DNA of 50,113 nt, taken from assembly GCA_945875635.1 (NCBI GenBank), contig CAMCLD010000012.1, forward strand, positions 1 through 50,113, in the 5' to 3' direction. The translations under genes and the position numbers were made by a program. The notes beneath the pieces were generated by a model. That model ran no database searches, had not been told where the DNA came from, and worked only from the letters and a program-made list of their open reading frames with translations. Below, in pieces: positions 25,586 through 35,367 of this stretch. Within the stretch, counting starts at the first letter, position 1; the number at the start of each line of letters is the position of its first letter. This DNA is from an uncultured Prevotella sp. (lineage in GTDB: Bacteria > Bacteroidota > Bacteroidia > Bacteroidales > Bacteroidaceae).

Positions 25586-28500
25586 TCATTTCACGTTAAA
25601 CTTGACGGTAGAAGTCTGTCCGTCGGCAGAAGTTGCCACGGCAATATATACGCCTTTTGGCATAGATGCTGTAGAGACAAGGCTTGCGTTTGCAGTCCTT
25701 ACTATTCTTCCGTCGGCAGCATAAACAGTTAGTTTCTTGGCGCCAGGAGCGTTTATGGTTCCGTTGCCAATGGCTATCTGTATGTTGTCGCCAGCTACAG
25801 GAGCGTTGATGGCGTTGGTGACAGCCATGATGTTGCAGGTTGCCGATATCTTGCCACCCGTTACGGTAATGGTTGCACTTCCAGCCTTGAGACAGTTGAT
25901 ATGAATAAGGAGAGTGTTGTCAGATGTCTTTTCTGTTGTCACGTCAACAATCTCGTTGTCAGAGCTTTCCACTACCATGTCGTCTGCCATGCCACCATAT
26001 ATAGTAGCTGTCATGTCAGCTGTGTCGCCTTCAGTCAGACTTAGTTCCTTGTCGCTGAGCACGATAGCGGCAGGAACGTCCTCAAAATAGAGTACAGGAA
26101 TATTGTTCTCACCCTTCCAAGGTGACGATACATTTTCTCCGTAAGCGTATCCAAGTGTCGTGAAGAATGCGCTGTTGAGGTCTGTCTCGCTCAAGTCCTT
26201 TCCGTTGACGCTTGTTGCGTCGTCGCTTGTCAAGCTGATGCCTGCTATGGTTGTTGAGGTTGTTGCGTAATTGTTGTCGAGTCCCAGTTCCGTAAGTATT
26301 GTTTCGCCAGGTTCATAGCTTTCGTTTGCTATCGTGAATCCCGCAATGCGGTTCATGGTGGCATCTGCATCACTTCCGTCTGCCACCTGAAGGGCTACGT
26401 CAGCCACACAACCATCTATGACAACATCTGTGCTTCTTGTCCAGTCGCTTGTCAATGAGCCTACTATTCCGGCTGTTGAATATCCGTCCCATCCTTTGTC
26501 GGAAGCCGTGAGTGTGCCCTCTGCGTAACATCTTGTTATTGCAGCTCTTGAAGAGCTGTAGCCTACGATACCACCAATAGAGTTCTTGGCATTGATGTTT
26601 ACGTTTGCATGGCAGTCAACGACTTTCGAGTCTTTTCCCGTGGTTCCTACCATACCTCCCACAGATGAGGTTGCCGTTATTGTTCCAGACACGGCAGATG
26701 CCACCACGTTTGAGCTTGTTCTGGTGTCTCCAGCTATGCCTCCTACATTTGTAGAGGCAGGAACGTTTATTTCTCCATTGTTGAAGGAGCATTCCTGAAT
26801 TTCGCTATATACGGAAGCCATTCCGATGATACCTCCAACTGTTGCATTAACATTGCCTGATGCATCGTTTATTATGGCATCATATACGTGCACGCCCGTT
26901 ATGGTGTCGCCTGTTGCTGTTGCTGCCAGTATTCCGGCATTGTAGTTCGACGAGTTGATGTCTATGACAGGCTTTACCATTACGAGGTTTTTGATTTTCG
27001 CACCTTTGCCAAGCGTGTTGAAGAGTCCGGCTCCACTCTCGTTAGTGTCTATATGTAGATTGTTGAGAGAATGTCCGTCTCCGTCTATACTTCCTGTGAA
27101 GTTGCTGATGGGAGTCCACTTGCCCTGGTTGTAGTCCATGTCGATGTCGTTGGCAAGCTTGTAGCAAGCTGTTGGCTCTGCTGCAATCATCTCCATGTCT
27201 CCATATGTGGAGACGAGGTATGGAGAGTCTTGTGAGCCGTCGCCTCCCTTTGCAAATTTCACGAATGGAAGTTGTTCGAATTCAAGTGTGTAAATCTCGG
27301 TGTTGTAGTTGTAGCATATAACTGCCAGTTCTGGTGTGCTTGTATTTTCCGTGAGCAGCAGAGCCGTTCTCAATGCTCCTTTGCTGTCGTCGCCACAGAA
27401 TGAGTAAATTTCAGAACCATCCTCGTTGGCTACTATAAGCACATCGTCAAGTCCCTCGCCTGTTTCCTTTTTCTTCTTTGCTATGAAGACATACTCAAGT
27501 TCGTCGTCGGTATCGAAAAGATACGGATTCATCGAGGTGCTGTTGAGCAAGGGACGGAAAAGTTCACCGTTTGGACCAAGGTTGAAATTAGTGAAATGGT
27601 CGAAGCTCAAGTCGGTATTGTACCATCCAATCCTTGCAATCACGTTTCCGTATATGTCGGCATCCGCACTTGCCATGCTTACTGCATACTGATAGCTGTC
27701 ACCCTTTGGATATCTGTTAAGGTTTGTGGTTATCATTTCCTCGTTAATGGTGGATGGTATCAGGGTTTTCTTCTCGCAGCTCGGAATGTCTATCATCTGA
27801 ATCTCTTCCTTATCTCCATCCATGAGCATGAACATTATCTGGTCGCTCTGTCCCTCTATGTCGTTGAGTTTCGACCATGTGTTCACAACATTCTCGCAGA
27901 TGGTCTTCTGGTACTGACCGTCGGCATCATATACGTTGAATGAATATCTGTAATCGTCTGTGGAGGTAAGGTAGTCGGCGAATGTCACCACATAGCCGTT
28001 GTTGCCATCTGTGGTATAATAGTTCTTGGACAGGTCTTTGTCGGAGAACTGTCCGAAAGCTGCGAATCTGTATAGTGCGTCTTCCGGTTTCTCGACAGGA
28101 GCCTCGATGGAGTTTTCCAGATTGTAGTTCATGTCATATGTCTCCATGACATACGAGTTGTCCTCTGTCACAATCATCTCGTAAGTCTGCTCGTCATAAC
28201 CTGACACGTACGGTTTCTTGTAGTGTGACAGCACGAACTTTGGCTTTCCGTCCATGGCAAAGAAGTTTAGGTATGCTCCCTCGCTGTAGTCTGTCAGTTC
28301 TGCCTGTATCTTGAATGTGTGTGTCACCTGAGGTTCTGTCTGTCCATATCCAACAGGTTCCGCCACGTCTATGTAGATGTATTCCACTCCATCCTCTTCT
28401 GCGTCATAGGGCAGGAGCAGCCTCTGGTATTTTGTCCATGCGTTGATGTCAGCCATTACCATTACAGCTGAGTAAGGATAGGTCTTCACGAGTTCGCCCG

Positions 28501-29077
28501 ACAGGTTATACACCTGCGTCTCATACGAATCCTTGTAGCCATTGGAAGAGTTGCCTATGGTATGTACGTTCACCATCACTTCGTAGCTCTTGTCGTTCCT
28601 GTCAAAGAACTTGTTGGTTACATATCCGAAAGGTTGTATCATGTTGATACTCTTTCCCTCTGGAGACGTGACGCTTATCTCACCTTTTTTCTCATGCCTT
28701 GAATCGTAGATTGTGATGACGGCTGAGGCATAGTAATAGCCGTCCATGGTGAAGTCCTCGGTATAATACCATTGTGTGTCGTCGGGTCCGGACAGGAGTC
28801 CCCATGCGTTTCCCTGCTGTGGGGCAGCTGATGTCTCTCCAGCCTTGGAAGGCGCATACATTATCTTCGGCGCATCCGTTGCCGCACTTCCCCATGCTGA
28901 ATTGTTCGTGTGGCACGAGCCCGCAGCAGAGCCGTTGACAGAGATTGCCGGACTCTTGCGGGTCCATTTCTTCAACACGTCCTTTGTCTTGCCGTTGTCC
29001 TGCATTATGTTGCCAGCCTGCATGCAGACTGTTGCAGTTGCGAAGACAAGACATAAAATAGTTCTAATCTTTCTCAT
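25586..29077 (-). CDS. Large secreted GLUG/Ig-like protein with type IX sorting domain
   Basis: The 1163-residue protein has a signal peptide (RKIRTILCLVFATATVCMQAGN). Residues 90-620 are a beta-rich region of unknown fold with many Tyr/Asp repeats. A GLUG-repeat region follows (roughly 625-960: YKLANDIDMDYNQGKWTPISNFTGSIDGDGHSL, then IGGIVGYSS, VGGIAGDTR and VGGMVGTTG units), and an Ig-like segment (LSDKELSLTEGDTADMTATIYGG). The last 70 residues (LTVYAADGRIVRTANASLVSTASMPKGVYIAVATSADGQTSTVKFNVK) fit the type A C-terminal sorting domain of type IX secretion. It is therefore likely exported to the cell surface; GLUG proteins are often adhesin- or protease-like. Ligand and enzyme activity are unknown. 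Confidence 0.85.
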   Translation of the reverse strand: MRKIRTILCLVFATATVCMQAGNIMQDNGKTKDVLKKWTRKSPAISVNGSAAGSCHTNNSAWGSAATDAPKIMYAPSKAGETSAAPQQGNAWGLLSGPDDTQWYYTEDFTMDGYYYASAVITIYDSRHEKKGEISVTSPEGKSINMIQPFGYVTNKFFDRNDKSYEVMVNVHTIGNSSNGYKDSYETQVYNLSGELVKTYPYSAVMVMADINAWTKYQRLLLPYDAEEDGVEYIYIDVAEPVGYGQTEPQVTHTFKIQAELTDYSEGAYLNFFAMDGKPKFVLSHYKKPYVSGYDEQTYEMIVTEDNSYVMETYDMNYNLENSIEAPVEKPEDALYRFAAFGQFSDKDLSKNYYTTDGNNGYVVTFADYLTSTDDYRYSFNVYDADGQYQKTICENVVNTWSKLNDIEGQSDQIMFMLMDGDKEEIQMIDIPSCEKKTLIPSTINEEMITTNLNRYPKGDSYQYAVSMASADADIYGNVIARIGWYNTDLSFDHFTNFNLGPNGELFRPLLNSTSMNPYLFDTDDELEYVFIAKKKKETGEGLDDVLIVANEDGSEIYSFCGDDSKGALRTALLLTENTSTPELAVICYNYNTEIYTLEFEQLPFVKFAKGGDGSQDSPYLVSTYGDMEMIAAEPTACYKLANDIDMDYNQGKWTPISNFTGSIDGDGHSLNNLHIDTNESGAGLFNTLGKGAKIKNLVMVKPVIDINSSNYNAGILAATATGDTITGVHVYDAIINDASGNVNATVGGIIGMASVYSEIQECSFNNGEINVPASTNVGGIAGDTRTSSNVVASAVSGTITATSSVGGMVGTTGKDSKVVDCHANVNINAKNSIGGIVGYSSSRAAITRCYAEGTLTASDKGWDGYSTAGIVGSLTSDWTRSTDVVIDGCVADVALQVADGSDADATMNRIAGFTIANESYEPGETILTELGLDNNYATTSTTIAGISLTSDDATSVNGKDLSETDLNSAFFTTLGYAYGENVSSPWKGENNIPVLYFEDVPAAIVLSDKELSLTEGDTADMTATIYGGMADDMVVESSDNEIVDVTTEKTSDNTLLIHINCLKAGSATITVTGGKISATCNIMAVTNAINAPVAGDNIQIAIGNGTINAPGAKKLTVYAADGRIVRTANASLVSTASMPKGVYIAVATSADGQTSTVKFNVK

Positions 29078-29137
29078 AAGTTTTTTTGATTTATTTTAAT
29101 TTCCAACTTTCAAAGTAAAGGATTCGATTTCCTGATT

Positions 29138-29911
29138 TCACCCTTCAATCCTCGTGCCGTGACATCCATCCAGATGCGAGGCATTGGTTATGATTACCCT
29201 CCTCACGCCATTGGATATTGACGAGAGGGCGTTCTCAACCTTGGGTATCATTCCGCCTGATATCACACCTTCGCTTACGTATTTGCCGAATGATTCCCTG
29301 TCGATATGCTCTATTACACTTGAGTCGTCGTCAGGATTGGCAAGCACCCCGTCCTTCTCGAAACAATACATCAGGGTGACGTCAAAATAGGGGGCAAGAG
29401 CCTTGGCGGTTTCCGAGGCTATGGTGTCGGCATTTGTGTTCAGCATGCATCCCTTCCCGTCGTGGGTGAGGGGAGCTATTACGGGTGTTATGCCCTGTGC
29501 CACAATATTTGAAAGCATTTTGCCATCAGCCTTGTCAACGTCTCCTACAAAACCGTAATCCACACCATTGACGGGAGGGCGGACATGGCTGAGCATGAAA
29601 TTAAGGTCGGCACCTGTCATGCCAAGAGCGTTGATGCCCAATGCCTGCAGGGCTGCCACGACGTTCTTGTTGACAAGTCCGCCATATACCATTGTGACTA
29701 CGTCAAGCATGTCCCGGTCTGTAACCCTTCTGCCATTTACCATGGTAGTCTCTATTCCCAGTCTGGAGGCTATCTGCGTGGCACTCCTGCCGCCTCCGTG
29801 AACAAGTACACGAAGTCCTTTCATGGCAGCGAAGTCGTCAAGAAACCTTGACAAGCGTGCCTTGTCCTCTACGACAGCTCCTCCAACCTTAACCACTGTA
29901 AGTTTTTCCAT
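29138..29911 (-). CDS. argB: Acetylglutamate kinase (possibly succinylglutamate kinase)
   Basis: ArgB phosphorylates N-acylglutamate in arginine synthesis. The amino-acid kinase fold shows VVKVGGAVVEDKARL at the N-terminus, VLVHGGGRSATQIASRLGI (GGG substrate loop), LNTNADTIASETAKAL and ISGGMIPKVENAL. The start at MEKLTVVKVGG (29911) is preferred to an upstream ATG at 29941. In Bacteroides the pathway uses succinylated intermediates, so the true substrate may be N-succinylglutamate; this is family knowledge, not visible here. No other arg genes are adjacent. Confidence 0.94.
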   Translation of the reverse strand: MEKLTVVKVGGAVVEDKARLSRFLDDFAAMKGLRVLVHGGGRSATQIASRLGIETTMVNGRRVTDRDMLDVVTMVYGGLVNKNVVAALQALGINALGMTGADLNFMLSHVRPPVNGVDYGFVGDVDKADGKMLSNIVAQGITPVIAPLTHDGKGCMLNTNADTIASETAKALAPYFDVTLMYCFEKDGVLANPDDDSSVIEHIDRESFGKYVSEGVISGGMIPKVENALSSISNGVRRVIITNASHLDGCHGTRIEG

Positions 29912-30011
29912 ATACACTTTCAATACAAAGAAGAAAACCAAATCGTACCAAACAATTTATTATCTTCGCGAAGAAAACAATAACGGATGGTGCCTGGGGG
30001 AAATAAAAAAA

Positions 30012-30040
30012 AGAGGTTACGACCTGTGTCGGCAACCTCT
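30012..30040 (-). terminator. Rho-independent terminator of tRNA-Val
   Basis: On the minus strand AGAGGTT and AACCTCT pair, with an inner CGAC/GTCG stem, and a run of T follows (30011-30005). It lies 9 bases after the tRNA 3' end. Confidence 0.85.
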
Positions 30041-30048
30041 CTCGTTCG

Positions 30049-30123
30049 TGGGCGTTGACGGATTCGAACCGCCGACCCTCTGCTTGTAAGGCAGATGCTC
30101 TAAACCAGCTGAGCTAAACGCCC
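30049..30123 (-). tRNA. tRNA-Val (anticodon TAC)
   Basis: On the minus strand the acceptor GGGCGTT pairs with AACGCCC and the discriminator is A (position 30049). The D arm is GCTCAGCTGGTTTAGAGC. The anticodon arm is TCTGC, CTTACAA, GCAGA, giving TAC. The T arm contains GGTTCGAATCC. CCA is not encoded. A TAATTTTG element just upstream on the minus strand (near 30147) is a likely promoter. Confidence 0.96.
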
Positions 30124-30282
30124 TTGTTTTGTTATTGCGCTGCAAAATTACAGCAATTATTTCAATCCTCCAAATTTTTATCAGACTTTTTTCGTCTTAT
30201 GGCGTTTTTTTTGTTGCTTTTCCTTGTTCTGGCAGTTGTGAAAGACTTTTTTCTTGGCAAGTTTATATTGTATGTCTTTCTT

Positions 30283-30696
30283 CTATTCATATATTGTGGC
30301 GACAATACGTCTTGGTTCTCCGTCGTTGCGAAACTCGCAGAGATATATCCCTTGCCATGTTCCGAGGTTAAGGTGTCCGTTGGTGATTGGTATGGTTACG
30401 CTGACCCCAAACAGCGAGCATTTTGCGTGGGCTGGCATGTCGTCGGCACCTTCAAGTACATGATTGTAGTATGGTTCGTTCTCGCGCACTATGTGGTTCA
30501 TTATGTTCTCCATGTCTGAACGCACGTCAGGGTCGGCATTCTCGTTGATGCTCAAGGCGCACGAGGTGTGCTTGACGAACAGGTTCAGCATTCCTGTTTT
30601 GGGAAGCGGATGCGAGAGGTTGGATAGGATCTCATGTGTTACGAGGTGGCATCCCCTGCGTTTTGCCGAAAGTTGAAACTCGTTTTGTCGTATCAT
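30283..30696 (-). CDS. yjbQ: YjbQ/UPF0047 family protein
   Basis: This 137-residue protein carries the UPF0047 core: GMLNLFVKHTSCALSINENADPDVRSDMENIMNHIV near residues 35-70, and the C-terminal NGHLNLGTWQGIYLCEFRNDGEPRRIVATI. Family members show weak thiamine-phosphate synthase activity, and the in vivo role is unclear. Length and motif spacing are normal. It lies downstream of a 182-bp palindromic repeat and has no obvious operon partner. Confidence 0.92.
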   Translation of the reverse strand: MIRQNEFQLSAKRRGCHLVTHEILSNLSHPLPKTGMLNLFVKHTSCALSINENADPDVRSDMENIMNHIVRENEPYYNHVLEGADDMPAHAKCSLFGVSVTIPITNGHLNLGTWQGIYLCEFRNDGEPRRIVATIYE

Positions 30697-30729
30697 GTCC
30701 TGTTGTTTGTCTATTTCATATTAATGTAC

Positions 30730-30910
30730 TCAAGTTTCGCTTGTCTCCGATATGCTGTCAGTTAACAAGTTGACGAGTTGACAAATTATTAGTCTTTCTG
30801 GTATTGTCAAGCTCAAGCAATAAGAGTAGCAACTTGTTGGCTTGTCAACTTGTTTTTTCGCAAAGCTCAAGGAAACTCCTTTGAGCAAGTTTTTAACTTG
30901 CGAAACTTGA
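30730..30910. repeat. Palindromic repeat copy A (core inverted)
   Basis: The element starts TCAAGTTTCGC (30730-30740) and ends GCGAAACTTGA (30900-30910), a perfect 11-bp terminal inverted repeat. Direct repeats ATTAATGTA (30720-30728 and 30911-30919) flank it, with one extra base on the left. Its inner inverted repeats (GTTGACGAGTTGACAA and TTGTTGGCTTGTCAAC) enclose a core of about 50 bp. That core reads in the opposite direction, relative to the ends, to copies C, D and E. Confidence 0.9.
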
Positions 30911-30952
30911 ATTAATGTAAATATGTAATGTCATGTCTGCGACATGTTCCTG

Positions 30953-32440
30953 TTAAATTTGTTTTTTGTGGTCTATTGCTTCCAGTACCCTACTTATCCT
31001 TTGTTCCCTATGGCAGAGTCTTACCTCCACTCCATGTTTTCTGTTGATGTGTTCCGCAAGGTGTTGTGCGCAATATACTGACCTGTGTTGTCCTCCTGTA
31101 CAGCCGAAAGAGAACATCAGGTTTGTGAACCCCCTTTCCATGTAACGTTCCACGTGATGGTCGGCAAGTTTGTATATGCTGTTCAGGAATGTCAGAATCT
31201 CCCCGTCGTCCTCAAGGAAGTTTATTACCGGTTCGTCCATGCCTGTCAGCTGTTTGTATCTTTCGTATCTTCCGGGATTGTGTGTAGAGCGGCAGTCAAA
31301 CACATATCCTCCTCCGTTTCCGCTCTCATCCTCTGGGATGCCTTTTTTATATGAGAAGCTGAAGACCCTTACCACGAGGGGGCCTTTGCCTTCGTGTTTT
31401 GATACCGACGGCATGCCTTTCTCGTCTTCTGTCGGCTGTGGCAGTTCCGCAAGCCTTTCCAGCACGGTTGTAAGGTAAGGGTAGGGTAGGGACACCTTAT
31501 CGGCTATCATTTTTCTGAGGTTGCCGATGGCTGGCGGTATTGAGTCAAGGAAGTGTTTCTTTCTCTCGAAGTATCCGCGGAATCCGTATGCCCCAAGAAC
31601 TTGCATGATTCTGAACAGCACGAAGAGGCTTAGCCTGTTGTTGAATAGTTTTCTCTCAGGCTGTTCCGTGTAATTGCCGAGCGTGTCGTAGTAAGTGTCA
31701 ATCAATTCGTTTCTCAGACATTCGGGGTATTTTGCCGAAGCCTGCCACAGGAAAGAGGCAAGGTCGTAGTAAAGAGGTCCTCTTCTTCCTCCCTGGAAGT
31801 CTATGAAATGTGGGTTGCCTTTTGCATCAAGCATGATGTTTCTTGCCTGGAAGTCCCTGTACATGAAATATTTGCAGCCTTCTGCTGTCAAGTCCTCAGC
31901 CATTAGCCTGAAGTCTGCTTCCAGTTTCACTTCGTTGAATGCAATGCCTGATGGCTTAAGAAAGCAGTATTTGAAATAGTTGAGGTCGAACATAACGCTG
32001 TCTGTGTCGAATGCAGGCTGTGGATAGCAGTTTTCCCATTCCATGTCCTTTGCGCCTTCTGTCTGTATGCATGGCAAAGTCTTGATGACTCTTTTCAGCA
32101 GTTCCTTTTCATGGGAGCTGTACATGCCCTGTGCCTCTCGTCCGCTCTTGAGTGCATCGAATAGCGAAGTGTCTCCCAAGTCCTCCTGTATGTATCTTGT
32201 CGTGTCCCTGCTCACGGCATATACCTCGGGGACGTGGATTCCGTGTTTCCTGAGATGTCGTGACAGGTAAACAAAAGCTTGGTTTTCTTCCTGCTCTTCT
32301 CCCACGACACCTACAACGCTTCCACCATCCCGGTCAGTCATCCTGTAGTATTTCCTGTTGCTGCCTGCGCCTGGAAGTTTCTCCACTTTGCATGCATCCT
32401 CTCCTTTCCATTCCCTGAACAGTTCCAGAAGTTTCTCCAT
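30953..32440 (-). CDS. AmgK-like sugar kinase fused to a RapZ C-terminal domain
   Basis: The N-terminal 330 residues form an aminoglycoside-phosphotransferase-like kinase: LPGAGSNRKYYRM nucleotide loop, YRDFQARNIML catalytic loop, and HFIDFQGGRRGPLYYDLASFLWQ metal site. The RDFQARN and IDFQ..RGP..YDLAS phrases match AmgK, which phosphorylates cell-wall sugars at the anomeric carbon in peptidoglycan recycling. Residues 360-495 match the C-terminal half of RapZ (SFSYKKGIPEDESGNGGGYVFDCR, HNPGRYERYKQLTGMDEPV, FGCTGGQHRSVYCAQHLAEHI), the part that senses glucosamine-6-phosphate in E. coli. The RapZ N-terminal P-loop domain is absent. Start at MEKLLELFREW (32440) is one base after the stop of the upstream small gene, implying coupling. 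Confidence 0.88.
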   Translation of the reverse strand: MEKLLELFREWKGEDACKVEKLPGAGSNRKYYRMTDRDGGSVVGVVGEEQEENQAFVYLSRHLRKHGIHVPEVYAVSRDTTRYIQEDLGDTSLFDALKSGREAQGMYSSHEKELLKRVIKTLPCIQTEGAKDMEWENCYPQPAFDTDSVMFDLNYFKYCFLKPSGIAFNEVKLEADFRLMAEDLTAEGCKYFMYRDFQARNIMLDAKGNPHFIDFQGGRRGPLYYDLASFLWQASAKYPECLRNELIDTYYDTLGNYTEQPERKLFNNRLSLFVLFRIMQVLGAYGFRGYFERKKHFLDSIPPAIGNLRKMIADKVSLPYPYLTTVLERLAELPQPTEDEKGMPSVSKHEGKGPLVVRVFSFSYKKGIPEDESGNGGGYVFDCRSTHNPGRYERYKQLTGMDEPVINFLEDDGEILTFLNSIYKLADHHVERYMERGFTNLMFSFGCTGGQHRSVYCAQHLAEHINRKHGVEVRLCHREQRISRVLEAIDHKKQI

Positions 32441-32441
32441 C

Positions 32442-32627
32442 TCAGTCCTCCTTTCTTTTCTTGTCGTCGTATTCCTTAAGGAAATGGTCTGCCACAAACA
32501 GCAGCAGTATAACTCCGAGCGTCATAAGGAACGGATGCTCGGGAACTACGAATGTGGCTATGTAGTATATTCCTGCTATCACTATGAAGTACAGCAGAAA
32601 TCGTTTCCAGTTGAATTTATATTTCAT
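32442..32627 (-). CDS. Small two-span membrane protein
   Basis: A 61-residue protein starting MKYKFNWKRFLLYFIVIAGIYYIATFVVP, with a second hydrophobic stretch (FLMTLGVILLLFVADHF) and a charged tail (KEYDDKKRKED). I do not recognise a named family. An upstream ATG at 32687 lies over the promoter element (TAATTTTG on the minus strand, 32692-32685), so the 32627 start is preferred. Its stop is one base before the AmgK-RapZ start, so the two are almost surely translated together. Confidence 0.75.
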   Translation of the reverse strand: MKYKFNWKRFLLYFIVIAGIYYIATFVVPEHPFLMTLGVILLLFVADHFLKEYDDKKRKED

Positions 32628-32778
32628 GATGTAAAATAAGTTTCTTAAGTTTTTCCAAAAGAGGGGACGGTAATCTGTCCTGCGCAAAATTACAAAGAAA
32701 AATCCACATACAGGTCATGGCGTGTAAAAAAGTTGTAGTCTCCTCTTGAGTTCCATGGTTGCATGGGCATGAAAAAGG

Positions 32779-32906
32779 CAAAAAAAAAATCGGATGTCTC
32801 TCGACAGCCGATTTTCAAAAACAAACTACTTAAAAACTAATCTACTAAAACAAATCAAAAATATCTTTATACCAACTATGCTTGTCGGTTGTGTTCTTTT
32901 TTTTTA
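32779..32906 (-). ncRNA. Candidate small RNA with own promoter and terminator
   Basis: On the minus strand TTTG (32944-32941) is followed after 20 bases by TAATTTTG (32920-32913), a full-consensus promoter. About 125 bases downstream a hairpin (AAAATCGG with CCGATTTT, 32786-32815, plus inner TGTC/GACA) is followed by ten T. The transcript region contains no ATG. It starts after the groEL terminator, so it is not a groEL leader or tail. I cannot assign it to a known RNA family. Confidence 0.6.
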
Positions 32907-32990
32907 CGTTTGCAAAATTAGCCACTTGTTGTGACATATCCAAAATTATCATGTGCAAAAAGCAGGATTTTATCGTTTTTTTAACACAAA

Positions 32991-33022
32991 AAGGGGCATT
33001 CGTATTTCATGCCCCTTCTTTT
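32991..33022. terminator. groEL terminator
   Basis: AAGGGGCAT (32991-32999) and ATGCCCCTT (33009-33017) form a 9-bp stem, with T-rich tails on both strands. It lies 36 bases past the groEL stop. Confidence 0.85.
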
Positions 33023-33052
33023 TGTTATCTTTAGTTTGCAAAATGATATATT

Positions 33053-34739
<1,687 letters not shown>

Positions 34740-34814
34740 TCACGTTTCGCAAGTTAAAACTTGCTCAGAGTTAACTCGTTAACTGACAGCATGTCGAAGA
34801 CTTGCGAAACTTGA
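34740..34814. repeat. Palindromic repeat copy B (core deleted)
   Basis: The element runs from TCACGTTTCGC to GCGAAACTTGA but is only 75 bp. It keeps both ends and the CTGTCAGTTAAC/GTTAAC segments but lacks the inner inverted repeats and core, as expected for a deletion between the GTTAAC sites. It lies inside the groES-groEL transcript. Confidence 0.85.
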
Positions 34815-34847
34815 ATTACATTTTTTATTAATTGTTCATTCTTTCAA

Positions 34848-35117
34848 TTATCCTATAACGGCAAGCACGTCACTTTGGCGCATAATAAGATATTTCTCAC
34901 CCTCGAACTCAAGTTCTGTGCCGCTGTACTTGCCGTATAGGACCTCGTCTCCGGCTTTGAGAACCATCTCCTCGTCCTTTGTGCCGTTTCCTGTGGCAAC
35001 GACCTTGCCATGAAGCGGTTTCTCCTTTGCCGTGTCTGGAATGATTATTCCACCAACTTTCTCTTCTGCTGCTGCCGGAGCTATTAGCACTCGGTCAGCC
35101 AATGGTTTAATGTTCAT
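34848..35117 (-). CDS. groES: Co-chaperonin GroES (10 kDa)
   Basis: GroES is the lid of the GroEL chamber. The 89-residue sequence begins [33 protein letters not shown] (mobile loop included) and ends [50 protein letters not shown] is typical. It is the first gene of the groES-groEL unit. The upstream region carries paired TGACA/TGTCA inverted repeats. Confidence 0.97.
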   Translation of the reverse strand: MNIKPLADRVLIAPAAAEEKVGGIIIPDTAKEKPLHGKVVATGNGTKDEEMVLKAGDEVLYGKYSGTELEFEGEKYLIMRQSDVLAVIG

Positions 35118-35193
35118 AGTTCAATTATTTATTATGTATGTTATTTGTTTTGTCTATAAACTGCCATTGCGAAAACCGTGCCAAAGTCACGTC

Positions 35194-35230
35194 TGACAGT
35201 TTTGTCACTCCTGACATGTCATTTGTGTCA
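35194..35230 (-). promoter_or_regulatory. TGACA/TGTCA inverted repeats upstream of groES
   Basis: TGACA, four bases, TGTCA (35194-35207) and the palindrome TGACATGTCA (35212-35221), with a further TGTCA at 35226-35230, lie 77-113 bases upstream of groES. They look like a cluster of operator half-sites. No full CIRCE element (the HrcA site) is present. Confidence 0.5.
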
Positions 35231-35367
35231 TGCCTCCCAATAGTTGCCGTTCTTGTGTGTCAGCTGGTTTACCAGTCTGAGGTGGGATTACTGAGGGGAC
35301 AAACGCTAATAATTGTAAAAATATATCGTAGTATTTGCCGCTCTTGGCATTAATCATTACCTTTGTA

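Noticed and set aside
35081..35097. TTAGCACTC in the groES region, resembling half of a CIRCE element
   Set aside because: It lies inside the coding sequence (codons for the RVLIAP segment) and the second half GAGTGCTAA at nine bases distance is missing.
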